Shown one piece after another: positions 36,990-46,902 of a DNA stretch of 64,000 nt (position 1 is the stretch's first letter; each line of letters begins with the position of its first letter). The DNA lies in contig NZ_JACUUB010000002.1 of the NCBI RefSeq assembly GCF_014859525.1, positions 62,001-126,000 of the forward strand, read 5' to 3'. This DNA is from Marinobacter sp. (GTDB lineage: Bacteria > Pseudomonadota > Gammaproteobacteria > Pseudomonadales > Oleiphilaceae). The notes beneath the pieces were generated by a model, which worked only from the letters and a program-made list of their open reading frames with translations, did no database searches and had not been told where the DNA came from. The translations under genes were made by a program, and so were the position numbers.

Positions 36990-37006
36990 AGCAATCGGCG
37001 TGCCAA
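36990..37006 (-). promoter_or_regulatory. Sigma-54 (-24/-12) promoter of the PEP-CTERM gene
   Basis: TTGGCACGCCGATTGCT matches the RpoN consensus TGGCAC-N5-TTGC exactly, with GG and GC spaced correctly. The predicted start is near 36979. Sigma-54 promoters before PEP-CTERM genes are known from the PrsK/PrsR exosortase systems. Confidence 0.85.
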
Positions 37007-37080
37007 GGTTGCGGCACGTTGATTGATATGAGATTTTTGTCTCGCCAGATATCGGGAGTGTAAAGTTATTTGACGTGGAA

Positions 37081-37099
37081 GAGTGGTGGGCCCAGCTGG
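37081..37099. repeat. Duplicate of the tRNA-Ile2 3' end
   Basis: GAGTGGTGGGCCCAGCTGG is an exact copy of 37202-37220, 121 bp away. It comprises the last 16 nt of the tRNA (including CCA) plus 3 nt of flank. Such copies are typical of integrase attachment sites or tRNA-end scars. Confidence 0.8.
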
Positions 37100-37204
37100 G
37101 CGAAGCAGGATAAAGCGGAAGCGAAGCTTTCGCCCTGCGAAGCGACAGAAATCTGTGATTTGTGGCTGGAGTAGTCCGATGAGATTCAGCGCGACTGAAA
37201 GGAG

Positions 37205-37281
<77 letters not shown>

Positions 37282-37341
37282 TGAAAAGAAAGCGGGCGCC
37301 ATTATACCCACGAGGGGTGGCGCCCGCTACTGTCTTTCGGA

Positions 37342-39192
37342 TTAACCGTTGCCCTGGTCGTCAATAAAGCCGCGCAGGTGATCGGAGCGGGAAGGGTGGC
37401 GCAGTTTGCGCAGGGCCTTGGCTTCGATCTGTCGGATACGCTCCCGGGTTACGTCGAACTGTTTGCCGACTTCCTCCAGGGTGTGGTCGGTGTTCATTTC
37501 AATACCGAAACGCATACGCAGTACTTTGGATTCCCGAGCGGTCAGGCCGGCCAGCACAGAGCGGGTGGCTTCGCGCAGACCTTCAGCCGTGGCGGAATCC
37601 ACCGGCGACAGGGCCTGGATGTCTTCGATGAAATCGCCCAGATGGCTGTCTTCGTCATCACCGATCGGGGTTTCCATGGAGATCGGCTCTTTGGCGATCT
37701 TCAGGACCTTGCGGATCTTGTCTTCCGGCATTTCCATGCGCTCGCCAAGCTCTTCCGGCGTGGGCTCGCGGCCCATTTCCTGCAGCATCTGGCGGGAAAT
37801 ACGGTTGAGCTTGTTGATGGTCTCGATCATGTGCACCGGAATCCGGATGGTCCGGGCCTGGTCCGCGATGGAGCGGGTAATGGCCTGGCGAATCCACCAG
37901 GTGGCGTAGGTTGAGAACTTGTAGCCACGGCGGTATTCAAACTTGTCCACGGCCTTCATCAGGCCAATGTTGCCTTCCTGGATCAGGTCAAGGAACTGCA
38001 AGCCGCGGTTGGTGTACTTCTTGGCAATGGAAATAACCAGACGCAGGTTGGCCTCGACCATTTCTTTCTTGGCACGGCGGGCCTTGGCTTCGCCGATGGA
38101 GACGCGACGGTTGATTTCCTTGATGTCGACTACATCCAGATCCACTTCGGTCTGTACGTTGTGGATACGCTTTTGCAGTCGAACAATTTCGTCCAGACGT
38201 TCGCCGATGGCAGCACCGTAGGCCTTTTTGCTCTTGGCAATCTGCGGCGCCCAGTCCAGATTCACTTCGTTGCCGGGGAACTCTTTGATGAAATCCTTAC
38301 GGGGCATTTTGCAGTCGCGGATGCAGATCTGCATGATGGCACGTTCGTTTTCGCGAACCAAATCGTTGGTGGAGCGAACAACCCGGACCAGCTCATCAAA
38401 GGCCTTGTTGCCCAGCTTGAACGGCGCAAACACCTGGCCCAGTTCATTCAGTGCTTCCTGGGTTTTCTTGTGGCTGCGACCATGCTTGGCCAGTGCAGCG
38501 CCAGCGGCATCCAGCTTTTCTTTAAGCAGCTCAAAGCGCAGACGGGTCTCTTCGGGATCCGGACCGCTCTCTTTCTCTTCTTCGTCACCGTTGTCATCGT
38601 CGTCGACATCGTTGTTATCGCTGTCGTCGGAGGCGGTGTCTTCGCTGGCGTCTTCGCCCATGAACGGCTCGGCGTCGTCCGGGTCGAGGAAGCCGGTCAC
38701 GATGTCGCTGATGCGACCTTCGTTCTCGATGATGCGCTCGTAAGCCTGCAAAACGGTGCCAGCAGTACCGGGGAAGTGAGCAACCGCCGCCATAACGTCG
38801 CGTATGCCTTCTTCGATGCGCTTGGCAATAACGATTTCGCCTTCGCGGGTCAGCAGCTCAACGGTGCCCATTTCACGCATGTACATGCGCACAGGGTCGG
38901 TGGTGCGCCCAGCGTCAGTTTCTACAGCGGCGAGTGCGGCTGCAGCTTCAGCCGCTGCGGCTTCGTCGGCAGTAGAGTCGCCTTCGGTCATCAGCAGCGT
39001 ATCGGCGTCCGGTGTTTCTTCGCACACCTGAATGCCCATGTCGTTGATCATCCGGATGATGTCTTCAACCTGATCCGGATCTGCGATATCTTCTGGCAGG
39101 TGGTCATTGACCTCGGCGTAAGTCAGGTAACCTTGTTCCTTGCCCCGTGCGATGAGGTCTTTCAAACGTGATTTCTGCGAATTGCCTGACAT
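37342..39192 (-). CDS. rpoD: RNA polymerase primary sigma factor RpoD (sigma-70)
   Basis: 616-residue housekeeping sigma factor. Region 1.1 is N-terminal ([29 protein letters not shown]). Region 1.2 is [23 protein letters not shown] strongly acidic non-conserved insert ([20 protein letters not shown]) lies near residues 185-210. Region 2 is [27 protein letters not shown] and [13 protein letters not shown]; region 4.2 is [20 protein letters not shown]. The ATG at 39192 is preferred over a GTG two codons upstream. Last protein gene of the rpsU-dnaG-rpoD block. Confidence 0.98.
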   Translation of the reverse strand: MSGNSQKSRLKDLIARGKEQGYLTYAEVNDHLPEDIADPDQVEDIIRMINDMGIQVCEETPDADTLLMTEGDSTADEAAAAEAAAALAAVETDAGRTTDPVRMYMREMGTVELLTREGEIVIAKRIEEGIRDVMAAVAHFPGTAGTVLQAYERIIENEGRISDIVTGFLDPDDAEPFMGEDASEDTASDDSDNNDVDDDDNGDEEEKESGPDPEETRLRFELLKEKLDAAGAALAKHGRSHKKTQEALNELGQVFAPFKLGNKAFDELVRVVRSTNDLVRENERAIMQICIRDCKMPRKDFIKEFPGNEVNLDWAPQIAKSKKAYGAAIGERLDEIVRLQKRIHNVQTEVDLDVVDIKEINRRVSIGEAKARRAKKEMVEANLRLVISIAKKYTNRGLQFLDLIQEGNIGLMKAVDKFEYRRGYKFSTYATWWIRQAITRSIADQARTIRIPVHMIETINKLNRISRQMLQEMGREPTPEELGERMEMPEDKIRKVLKIAKEPISMETPIGDDEDSHLGDFIEDIQALSPVDSATAEGLREATRSVLAGLTARESKVLRMRFGIEMNTDHTLEEVGKQFDVTRERIRQIEAKALRKLRHPSRSDHLRGFIDDQGNG

Positions 39193-39309
39193 AGACACCC
39201 TGTGAACTCGCTTTTAAAGAGGAAAAAAGTTAAACAGCTATTATAGCTGTCGCTCATCTGGTCTGCCACCGATGGTTAGATGGTGATCAATGGCAATGGT
39301 TTCAAGTGC

Positions 39310-41064
39310 TCAGTCCTCAGCTTTCGGATTTAACGTGCCGGCACTGAGCGTTCTTAGCTCATCCCGCTGTTCTGGGGTAAGCGTTGCCAGGTTCCGGAGC
39401 AGGGTAGCCAGCTTTTGCTGGCGCGCGGCTTCTTCGTTCGGGCTCAAAAGCTCTCTGGCGGCTGCCAGTGTGCTGTCCCGTGCCGGTATGTGCTCCAGTC
39501 CGTCAAACAGGTTGTAAAACCTGTCGCGGGCCTGTTTGTCTGTTGCCAGCCCCGCCACCAATGCTTTGCGGGTCCGGATGTCCTGTTCCAGTAGCCAGCG
39601 GGCAAAGCGCCCGGCCTGCTCCAGTTGTCGTGTGCTGTCGGCCAGTGCTATGACTTCGGTAGCCAGTTCTGGCGTCTCCAGCAAAGCCAGGCACAGTGTG
39701 CTGTCTTTGCTCAGCTTTACATCAATCCGTTCTTCCGTTGGCCGGTTCTGGCGTTCGCCCCGCCAGCCTCTGGCTTTATATTTCTGGTCGCCCTGCTGGC
39801 GGTTTTGCCACTGGTTGCGGCCTCCGCACAGGCGCAGCATTTCCTGCCACATGGCGTCCCGCAGTGTGCTGCGGGGCATTTTGTTCAGCAGGGGCTCGGC
39901 CCTTGCCCGCAGTTCGCCCCGGTGTTCTGGTTGCTGTAAATCCAGGCCTTCACTCTGGCGGTCGAACAGGTAGCGCGAGAGCGGTGTTGCGCCTTCAATG
40001 CGTTTTTGGAAGGCGCTGGCGCCCTCCTTGCGGATCAGAGTGTCTGGATCTTCGCCGTGCGGCAGCATCAAAAATTGAAGATGCAGACCATCCGCCATCA
40101 GTTCCAGGGCGTTCTCCATGGCCCGATCAGCCGCCCGGAATCCGGCCTGGTCACCGTCAAAGCAAAATACAATGTGCCTCACTTGTTTGAGTAAGGCGGT
40201 CAAACTGTCCTGATTGGTCGCTGTGCCCAAGGTCGCAACGGCGTAATGTATGCCGTGCTGGGCCAGTGCGATCACGTCCATGTAGCCTTCTACTACCAGC
40301 AGCTTGTCGAGCTGGCGGATGGCTTGCCGGGCTTCGTGCAGGCCATAGATCTCGCGACTTTTATGGAATACGTCCGATTCCGGCGAGTTGATGTACTTGG
40401 CCTTGTCGTCGCCCAGGGTGCGACCGCCAAAAGCGACGGTTTTACCACGGCTGTTCCGGATCGGGAACATCACCCGGTTTCGGAATAAATCTCTTGGCCG
40501 GCCGAACTTGTCAGAGACGGTTTTGGTTTCTAACAGTGGCCCTTTCAAATCTTTGGGCGCGGCCTCATACAGGGCCGTGCCTGTACCGGGTGCAAAGCCC
40601 ACCTGGTACTGCTTAATAATGGCGTCGTCCAGGCCGCGCTGCTTCAGATAATCTCTTGCGTAAGCGCCTTGCTGGCTGGCCAATGCCGAATGGTAGAACT
40701 TGCCGGCAAAATCCAGAGCGTCGGTCAGTGTCCGTGCTTGCTGCATTTCCTGTTTGGCGGCCTGGTCGTAAGGCACTTCCATGCCGGCACGTTTGGCCAG
40801 TTCTTCCACGGCTTCTGTAAAGCCCAGACCCTCAAATTCACGGATGAAGCTGATGGCATCGCCATGAGCGCCGCAGCCAAAGCAGTGATAGAAGCCTTTG
40901 TCTGGCCGAACATTGAATGAGGGCGTTTTCTCATCATGGAATGGGCAACAGGCTTTGTAGTTGGCACCGGCTTTCTTGAGAGTAATGCGGGATCCGATCA
41001 GCTCTCCCAGATCAATACGATCCAGCAGGTCTTCAACAAATCGTTGAGGGATCAGTCCGCTCAT
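39310..41064 (-). CDS. dnaG: DNA primase DnaG
   Basis: 584-residue primase. The N-terminal CHC2 zinc finger is CCPFHDEKTPSF with CFGCGAHGD. The catalytic Toprim domain contains VVEGYMDVIALAQ and the acidic CFDGDQAG. The C-terminal DnaB-interaction domain follows after about residue 430. It makes RNA primers for replication with the DnaB helicase. Between rpsU and rpoD, as in most gammaproteobacteria; 117 bp before rpoD. Confidence 0.98.
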   Translation of the reverse strand: MSGLIPQRFVEDLLDRIDLGELIGSRITLKKAGANYKACCPFHDEKTPSFNVRPDKGFYHCFGCGAHGDAISFIREFEGLGFTEAVEELAKRAGMEVPYDQAAKQEMQQARTLTDALDFAGKFYHSALASQQGAYARDYLKQRGLDDAIIKQYQVGFAPGTGTALYEAAPKDLKGPLLETKTVSDKFGRPRDLFRNRVMFPIRNSRGKTVAFGGRTLGDDKAKYINSPESDVFHKSREIYGLHEARQAIRQLDKLLVVEGYMDVIALAQHGIHYAVATLGTATNQDSLTALLKQVRHIVFCFDGDQAGFRAADRAMENALELMADGLHLQFLMLPHGEDPDTLIRKEGASAFQKRIEGATPLSRYLFDRQSEGLDLQQPEHRGELRARAEPLLNKMPRSTLRDAMWQEMLRLCGGRNQWQNRQQGDQKYKARGWRGERQNRPTEERIDVKLSKDSTLCLALLETPELATEVIALADSTRQLEQAGRFARWLLEQDIRTRKALVAGLATDKQARDRFYNLFDGLEHIPARDSTLAAARELLSPNEEAARQQKLATLLRNLATLTPEQRDELRTLSAGTLNPKAED

Positions 41065-41116
41065 GGTGGCTCCACTTCATCCGGAACGCCGGATACAAAC
41101 GTTATTCACCATAGCC

Positions 41117-41152
41117 AAAAATGCCGCCGAAGCCAGGCCTCGGCGGCATTTT
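41117..41152 (-). terminator. Hairpin terminator between rpsU and dnaG
   Basis: Thirteen-bp stem AAAATGCCGCCGA / TCGGCGGCATTTT, with U-rich 3' side in the leftward direction. As in the E. coli operon, partial readthrough here would set more rpsU than dnaG mRNA. Confidence 0.9.
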
Positions 41153-41216
41153 CAGTTTGCCGGATAAGGCGAAACGCCGTTCCGGCAATCAGTCTTGCTG
41201 TCGATACGATCTGAAC

Positions 41217-41432
41217 TCAGTACAGACGCTCGAACTTGCGCTGCTCACGCTGAAGCTTCTTGAGATGACGCTTAACGGCAGCAGCTGCTTTGCGCTTACG
41301 TACGGCAGTCGGCTTCTCGTAGTGCTCACGACGACGTACTTCAGACAGTACACCGGCTTTTTCGCAAGAACGCTTGAAGCGACGCAGTGCTACATCAAAC
41401 GGCTCATTCTCTTTCACTTTAACAGCTGGCAT
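41217..41432 (-). CDS. rpsU: 30S ribosomal protein S21 (bS21)
   Basis: 71-residue very basic ribosomal protein needed for translation initiation. The [29 protein letters not shown] start and the lysine/arginine-rich end ([18 protein letters not shown]) are typical, and the length is standard. First gene of the macromolecular-synthesis block; divergent from tsaD with 237 bp between, which must hold both promoters. Confidence 0.98.
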   Translation of the reverse strand: MPAVKVKENEPFDVALRRFKRSCEKAGVLSEVRRREHYEKPTAVRKRKAAAAVKRHLKKLQREQRKFERLY

Positions 41433-41669
41433 TCGAAAATCACCTACCTGATAGATTCGGTTTCAATGAATTCGATCGGCGCTTGGCACCTGATCGGCTC
41501 GATCCCTGGTCAGATTGGCTAAAACTCGACCAGTGCATAATTTAGGGCGGCAATGATAGCGCCTGGACTGGTTCAGGTCAACGACTGTTCAACGAATCTG
41601 CCAGAGCCTTTCGGGTTTCTGCTAAAATGCCGGCAGCTTTCAACGACCCTTTCGGACGCGACCCTGATT

Positions 41670-42725
41670 ATGCTGATTCTTGGTATCGAAACTTCCTGTG
41701 ATGAAACCGGTGTTGCCTTGTTTGACGATGAGCACGGCCTGCTGGCCCATGCGCTGTTCAGTCAAGTCGACATGCATGCCGATTATGGTGGGGTTGTGCC
41801 TGAGCTGGCGTCTCGTGACCATGTTCGCAAGCTGTTGCCGCTGTGTGACCAGATTCTGGTCAGTGCTGGCAAGACCCGTGCAGACATTGATGGCATTGCC
41901 TATACCGCGGGCCCCGGTCTGGTTGGCGCTTTGATGGTCGGTGGGGCTGTGGCCCATGCCCTGGGGTTTGCTCTGAATATTCCTGTGTTGGGTGTGCACC
42001 ATATGGAAGGGCACCTGCTGGCTCCGATGCTGGAGGACAATCCCCCGGCCTTTCCCTTCGTGGCTCTGTTGGTCTCTGGTGGTCACACCCAGTTGGTCAA
42101 GGTGGATGGTATTGGTGAGTATCAGATGCTGGGTGAATCGGTGGATGACGCGGCCGGTGAGGCGTTCGACAAAACCGCCAAGATGTTGGGGCTGGATTAT
42201 CCCGGCGGGCCCCGGGTTGCGGCATTGGCGGAGCAGGGTCAGGAGGGGCGATACCGGTTTCCTCGCCCGATGACGGATCGGCCGGGACTGGATTTCAGTT
42301 TTAGCGGGCTGAAAACCTTCACGCTGAACACGGTCAACGCGGCCAGGGAGCGCGGCGAGCTGACTGAGCAGACGAAGGCGGATATCGCACTGGCGTTTGA
42401 AGCGGCGGTGGTCGATACTCTGACCATTAAATGCCGGCGGGCGCTGGAACAGACCGGCTCCAGGCGACTGGTGATTGCGGGTGGAGTAAGTGCCAACAAG
42501 CGGCTACGAGCCGCGCTGGAAAAGATGACGGCAAAAACCGGTGGCTCGGTATTTTATGCTCGCCCGGAATTCTGTACCGATAACGGCGCGATGATCGCCT
42601 ACGCTGGCACTCAGCGCCTGAAGGCGGGGCAGCGGGACGGTGAGCGAATCGTGTCTGTGCCACGCTGGCCAATGAACACGCTACCGCCGGTGCACGAGCC
42701 CAGAGCCAACGGCTTGGTGGATTGA
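41670..42725 (+). CDS. tsaD: tRNA N6-threonylcarbamoyladenosine transferase subunit TsaD
   Basis: 351-residue Kae1/TsaD protein that transfers threonylcarbamoyl to A37 of ANN-decoding tRNAs. [19 protein letters not shown] opens the protein. The metal-binding HHMEGH is near residue 110. VSGGHTQLV and [11 protein letters not shown] are ASKHA-fold nucleotide motifs. ATG 41670 is taken because homologues start [11 protein letters not shown]; the open frame begins at 41553. Divergent from rpsU, as in most gammaproteobacteria; plsY is convergent 6 bp beyond. Confidence 0.97.
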   Translation: MLILGIETSCDETGVALFDDEHGLLAHALFSQVDMHADYGGVVPELASRDHVRKLLPLCDQILVSAGKTRADIDGIAYTAGPGLVGALMVGGAVAHALGFALNIPVLGVHHMEGHLLAPMLEDNPPAFPFVALLVSGGHTQLVKVDGIGEYQMLGESVDDAAGEAFDKTAKMLGLDYPGGPRVAALAEQGQEGRYRFPRPMTDRPGLDFSFSGLKTFTLNTVNAARERGELTEQTKADIALAFEAAVVDTLTIKCRRALEQTGSRRLVIAGGVSANKRLRAALEKMTAKTGGSVFYARPEFCTDNGAMIAYAGTQRLKAGQRDGERIVSVPRWPMNTLPPVHEPRANGLVD

Positions 42726-42731
42726 CGCCAG

Positions 42732-43325
42732 TTACAGGCCGGTTTCCCGCCCTTGGGCCAGTCGAATCAGGTTGTTGCGGTGGCGCACCACAATCAACAG
42801 GGTCAGTAACCCGAACAGGGGCAAGGTTTCTGGTTCAATTAAGGCGCTGATTACCGGGCCACTGGTGATGGCGATCAGCGATGCGACGGCGGAAATTCGC
42901 CACCGCCACATGATGACCAGCCACAGTGTGGCCATGATAAAGGTCGTCAGGGGTGCCAGTGCCAGCCCGGCCCCCAGAGCCGTTGCCACACCTTTCCCCC
43001 CTTTGAATCGATAGAACAGCGGGATCATGTGGCCGGTGACGGCGCACAGAGCCACCATGGCTTGTACCAGGATCGACAAGCCGGCCATGTGAGCAAGCCA
43101 AACCGGCAGCCATCCTTTGAAGGCATCCAACATCAAGGTTGTCAGTGCGGGTTGCCAGCCGCCTGCCCGGTAAACGTTGGTGGCGCCGGGGTTGCCAGAG
43201 CCCAGGGCTCTTGGGTCCGGCAAGTGCCAGAGACGGCATATCGGTAAGGCAAACAGCACAGAGCCTGCCAGATAGGCACCGAAGCAAAGCAGGACAATCA
43301 AGATCGGATTGCTGGTCAGGTCCAT
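42732..43325 (-). CDS. plsY: Glycerol-3-phosphate acyltransferase PlsY
   Basis: 197-residue integral membrane enzyme, five or more transmembrane segments, that acylates glycerol-3-phosphate from acyl-phosphate. The three loop motifs are visible: GSGNPGATNVYR, GHMIPLFYRFKGGKGVAT and the later IVVRHRNNLIRL. The ATG at 43325 (MDLTSNPILI) is chosen by family length; the ribosome binding site is weak. Divergent from folB. Confidence 0.95.
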   Translation of the reverse strand: MDLTSNPILIVLLCFGAYLAGSVLFALPICRLWHLPDPRALGSGNPGATNVYRAGGWQPALTTLMLDAFKGWLPVWLAHMAGLSILVQAMVALCAVTGHMIPLFYRFKGGKGVATALGAGLALAPLTTFIMATLWLVIMWRWRISAVASLIAITSGPVISALIEPETLPLFGLLTLLIVVRHRNNLIRLAQGRETGL

Positions 43326-43469
43326 GGTTACATCATGGGCGCGCAGACGGCACCGGGTGTTCTGTGAGAATATGCCCGTTTTGAAATCCAACAAGCAGGT
43401 GAGTGATCACAGTATCGCTTGCTTGCGCAATATTCAATCAGCCTTGAGTACAACTACTGGGAGTCCGGT

Positions 43470-43841
43470 TTGGCAGAGCATACTTTAGACACGGTGCTCA
43501 TAGAGGGCCTGGCGGTGGAAACCGTTGTGGGTGTCTATGATTGGGAGCGGGAAGTTAGTCAGCGATTGTTGGTGGATCTGGAAATGGCCTGGAATATCCG
43601 GATACCCGGAGCCAGCGACGATGTCGCCGATGCATTAGACTATGCGGCGGTTAGTGAGCGGGTAAGCCAGTGTTTGCAAGCCATGAAACCCCAGCTGATT
43701 GAGCGCGCGGCAGAAGAGGTTGCGGCGATGCTGCAATCCGAATTTGGTGTACGTTGGCTGCGTCTGGCTCTGCACAAGCCAGGTGCCGTACCTGCCGCAC
43801 GTTCCGTGGGTGTGCGGATTGAGCGTGGAGTAAGGGCATGA
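43470..43841 (+). CDS. folB: Dihydroneopterin aldolase FolB
   Basis: 123-residue folate-pathway enzyme. VLIEGLAVETVVGVYDWEREVSQRLLVDLEMAW carries the catalytic Glu/Tyr region, and LALHKPGAVPAARSVGVRIERG carries the catalytic Lys. The frame has no ATG before the domain; the TTG at 43470, 6 nt after GGGAG, gives MAEHTLDTVLIEGL and is the best start. Its end overlaps folK by 4 bp (ATGA), so the two are translationally coupled. Confidence 0.93.
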   Translation: MAEHTLDTVLIEGLAVETVVGVYDWEREVSQRLLVDLEMAWNIRIPGASDDVADALDYAAVSERVSQCLQAMKPQLIERAAEEVAAMLQSEFGVRWLRLALHKPGAVPAARSVGVRIERGVRA

Positions 43842-44356
43842 GTCGGGTCTACATCAGCGTTGGCAGCAATATCGAGCGTTATCGGCACGTGACGGCAGCG
43901 CTGGATGCGCTGGCTAGTTGGTTTGGCGAGTTGATCATCTCGCCAGTCTATGAAAGTGAGTCTGTGGGCTTTGAGGGCTCTGATTTTCTTAATCTTGTGG
44001 TGGGAATCGACACGAATTTGACGGTGGGGGAGTTGTCGCGTCGCTTTAAGCAGTTGGAGGCGGACAATGGCAGGGTCCAATCGGCACCAAAGTTCAGCCC
44101 CCGAACGTTGGATCTGGATATTCTCACCTACGACGAAGCGAACGGAGTTGTGGATGGCGTTGAATTGCCACGGGCAGAAATTTTAAAAAATGCCTTTGTG
44201 CTGCGGCCGCTGGCCGACATTGCCGGCGATGAGCGGCACCCTGTCTGTGGCGAGCCTTACCACACGCTCTGGCAGAACTATCAGCGCGACCAGAAGTTGT
44301 GGCCGGTGGACTTCAGTTGGCAGGGCCGCCTGGTGTCACGGGCACTTGTTAGCTGA
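43838..44356 (+). CDS. folK: FolK-family hydroxymethyldihydropterin pyrophosphokinase (copy 1)
   Basis: 172-residue HPPK-fold protein. VGSNIERYRHVTAALDAL is the N-terminal GSN motif, and FSPRTLDLDILTYDE is the Mg-binding (S/G)PRxLDLDI motif. It lacks the Trp-Gly before PRTLD seen in the canonical copy at 47813 and has a longer C-terminus. It follows folB with a 4-bp overlap. The same pair occurs in Pseudomonas beside tsaD and plsY. It converges on pgi with a 21-bp overlap. Confidence 0.88.
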   Translation: MSRVYISVGSNIERYRHVTAALDALASWFGELIISPVYESESVGFEGSDFLNLVVGIDTNLTVGELSRRFKQLEADNGRVQSAPKFSPRTLDLDILTYDEANGVVDGVELPRAEILKNAFVLRPLADIAGDERHPVCGEPYHTLWQNYQRDQKLWPVDFSWQGRLVSRALVS

Positions 44357-46000
44357 CCGGAACCTTTGAATCAGGTGGTCGGTGGCGCTGTCACCGGCGC
44401 TACCGGCTTTCTCTTCGCCCAACAGTAGCGGCAGTATCTCGTTGCCAATCTGCTTGCCCAGCTCCACCCCCCATTGATCAAAACAGTCCAAGTCCCAAAT
44501 CACGCTCTGCACAAAGGTTCGGTGTTCATACAATGCAATCAGCGCCCCCAGTGTTTGTGGCGTCAGTTTTTGCATCATCAGAATGTTGCTGGGCTGGTTG
44601 CCGGGAATCGTTTTATGGGGCGCCAGTGCTTTTGCGCTGCTGACATCCATGCCACTATCGATCAATTCCTGTTCGGCTTCTGTGCGGCTTTTGCCGGCCA
44701 TCATGGCTCTGCTCTGGCTCAGGCAGTTGGCAAACAGAATGGCGTGGTGATGCCCGACCCGATTATGAGATTGCAATGGGATAATGAAGTCGGCCGGTAT
44801 CAGTCGGGTGCCCTGATGAATCAGCTGGTGATAGGCGTGTTGACCGTTGGCCCCCACCCCGCCCCAGAGCACCGGGCCGGTTTGGCAGGTAACATCCTGA
44901 CCATTTTGGGTAACCCGCTTGCCATTGCTCTCCATATCAAGCTGCTGCAAGTGTTCTGGCAAATGCTTCAGGTATTCGTCGTAAGGCAACACAGCATGGC
45001 TTTCGGCGCCCCAGAAGTTGTTGTACCAGATACTCAGCATCGCCATCACGACCGGCAGATTGCGCCCGGCAGGTTGATCCCGGAAGTGGCAATCCATGGC
45101 GTAGGCGCCGTCGAGCAATCCCCGGAAGTGGTCCATGCCCAACGTCAACGCAATAGGCAGACCGATCGCTGACCACAACGAGTAACGTCCGCCGACCCAG
45201 TCCCACATGGGAAAAATGTTGCCGGGGGCTATGCCGAACTTGGTTGCTTCGGTAACGTTGGCGGTCACTGCCAGAAAATGCGTTGCCACGGCGGCTTTGG
45301 TGCCGCCGTTATCAACGAACCACTGCCTCGCAATCAGGCTGTTCTCGAGTGTTTCCTGGGTCTGGAAGGACTTGGACTGCACCAGAAAAAGCGTTGTTTC
45401 AGGATTGAGCCCGGCGAGGGTTTCTGTAATGTCGGTGCCATCGATATTGGCTACAAAATGACAACGCAGATTGCCCTGCCAGAAGGGCTTTAGTGCCTCA
45501 ACCACTAGCTTGGGGCCGAGGAATGAGCCACCGATACCGATGCTGACCACATCGGTAAAGGCTTTGCCGGTATGGCCTGCGTGTTTGCCAGCATGAACGG
45601 CTGAGACCAATTGCTCCATGCGATCCAGGGTGGCGCGGATTTCTGGAACGATGTTCTGGCCGTTAACCCGAACGTCTGTGTCACGGCGCTGACGCAACGC
45701 CGTGTGCAGGGCAGGGCGGTTCTCGGTGAGATTAACGATGTCGCCGGCAAACAGGGCTGATCGTCGTTGCTCAAGGCCACAAGCATTGGCCAGCTCGATC
45801 AGTGCCGACAGGGTGGCATCGGTAATGCGGTTACGAGAGAAGTCGAGGGCCAGTCCGGCACCTTCCACCAGATAGCGACGGGCGCGCTCTGGGTCTTGCG
45901 TAAACAGATCCCGCATGGTCGTTTGCGCAAGCTCTTGCTTGTGTTGGGCCAGGGTGCGCCACTGCGGGCGATCAGTGGGTGTAGCCGGTTTGTCCGCCAT
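44336..46000 (-). CDS. pgi: Glucose-6-phosphate isomerase
   Basis: 554-residue glycolytic enzyme interconverting glucose-6-phosphate and fructose-6-phosphate. Signatures include VSIGIGGSFLGPKLVVEAL, the PGI signature VGGRYSLWSAIGLPIAL, and GANGQHAYHQLIHQGT; the active-site Glu and His lie in these blocks. Length is typical (E. coli 549). AAGGA precedes the ATG. Downstream of panC on the same strand, separated by a 24-bp palindrome. Confidence 0.98.
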   Translation of the reverse strand: MADKPATPTDRPQWRTLAQHKQELAQTTMRDLFTQDPERARRYLVEGAGLALDFSRNRITDATLSALIELANACGLEQRRSALFAGDIVNLTENRPALHTALRQRRDTDVRVNGQNIVPEIRATLDRMEQLVSAVHAGKHAGHTGKAFTDVVSIGIGGSFLGPKLVVEALKPFWQGNLRCHFVANIDGTDITETLAGLNPETTLFLVQSKSFQTQETLENSLIARQWFVDNGGTKAAVATHFLAVTANVTEATKFGIAPGNIFPMWDWVGGRYSLWSAIGLPIALTLGMDHFRGLLDGAYAMDCHFRDQPAGRNLPVVMAMLSIWYNNFWGAESHAVLPYDEYLKHLPEHLQQLDMESNGKRVTQNGQDVTCQTGPVLWGGVGANGQHAYHQLIHQGTRLIPADFIIPLQSHNRVGHHHAILFANCLSQSRAMMAGKSRTEAEQELIDSGMDVSSAKALAPHKTIPGNQPSNILMMQKLTPQTLGALIALYEHRTFVQSVIWDLDCFDQWGVELGKQIGNEILPLLLGEEKAGSAGDSATDHLIQRFRSANKCP

Positions 46001-46019
46001 CAGAGGATCCTTTCTATTT

Positions 46020-46043
46020 ACCGCCTCTGCCGGCAGAGGCGGT
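46020..46043. repeat. Perfect 24-bp palindrome between panC and pgi
   Basis: Two 12-bp arms, ACCGCCTCTGCC and its complement, with no spacer. As RNA it makes a strong hairpin after panC, but no U-tract follows. Probably a terminator or attenuator ahead of pgi. Confidence 0.65.
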
Positions 46044-46053
46044 GGTTCCTGAG

Positions 46054-46902
46054 TTATCGAGTAATGCTGAGATTATCGATCAGCCGGGTGGTGCCCAAAA
46101 ACGCTGCGACCAGCAAGGTGATCTCTTGGTCTGTCGCGGTAGCGGGCTCCAGCGTGTGGCTATTCACGATGTTGAAGTAATCCGGCCGCAGCCCAGCCTG
46201 ACTTAGGGCTTCACAAGCTTCACGCTCAAGCGAGTCATGGTCGGTGCGGCCCTGCGTCAGTTGTGTCGCTATGTTGGCAAGAGTTTGGTACACAACCGGC
46301 GCAATGGCTCTTTCCTGCTTGGACAGGAACCCGTTTCTGGAGCTTTTGGCCAGACCGTCGTCTTCTCGTACCGTCGGCGCGCCGATGATTTCTACCGGAA
46401 TCAGTAAGTCGCGAGTGAGTTTTCGAATCACCGCGAGTTGCTGAAAATCTTTTTCGCCGAACACAGCAAAATCTGGCTGGACCATGTTGAACAGCATGGT
46501 CACAACGGTCGCCACGCCCTCAAAGTGCCCGGGACGGCTGGCACCGCAATGGCTTTCGCTGACATCCGGCACCACCACCTTGGTTTGCCGGGCCAGACCT
46601 TCCGGGTAGATTTCTTCCGGGGACGGCGCAAACACCAGCGTGTTACCTGCACTGGCCAGCTTATCCTGATCTTCTGCAAGGGTGCGCGGGTACTTGTCCA
46701 GATCTTCGTTGGCACCGAATTGCATCGGATTGACAAAAATGCTGGTCACCACCACATCTGCTGCTTCTGAGGCCTTTCGCACCAGCGAAACATGACCCTC
46801 ATGCAGGTTGCCCATCGTGGGTACCAGGCCAATGGTTTTACCTTGCTGCCGGGCACTGCGCAGCATGGATCGCAGTTCTTTCAGTGAATGTACAGTTCTC
46901 AT
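46054..46902 (-). CDS. panC: Pantothenate synthetase
   Basis: 282-residue enzyme joining pantoate and beta-alanine with [23 protein letters not shown] carries the HxGH-type nucleotidyl motif. [34 protein letters not shown] and [16 protein letters not shown] (KMSKS-like) are all intact. Its start overlaps the panB stop by 4 bp, so the two are coupled. Confidence 0.98.
   Translation of the reverse strand: MRTVHSLKELRSMLRSARQQGKTIGLVPTMGNLHEGHVSLVRKASEAADVVVTSIFVNPMQFGANEDLDKYPRTLAEDQDKLASAGNTLVFAPSPEEIYPEGLARQTKVVVPDVSESHCGASRPGHFEGVATVVTMLFNMVQPDFAVFGEKDFQQLAVIRKLTRDLLIPVEIIGAPTVREDDGLAKSSRNGFLSKQERAIAPVVYQTLANIATQLTQGRTDHDSLEREACEALSQAGLRPDYFNIVNSHTLEPATATDQEITLLVAAFLGTTRLIDNLSITR

Noticed and set aside
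38161-39171. 336-codon plus-strand ORF opposite rpoD
   Set aside because: Created by the acidic-repeat coding of RpoD; the Val/Phe-rich translation is an artefact.
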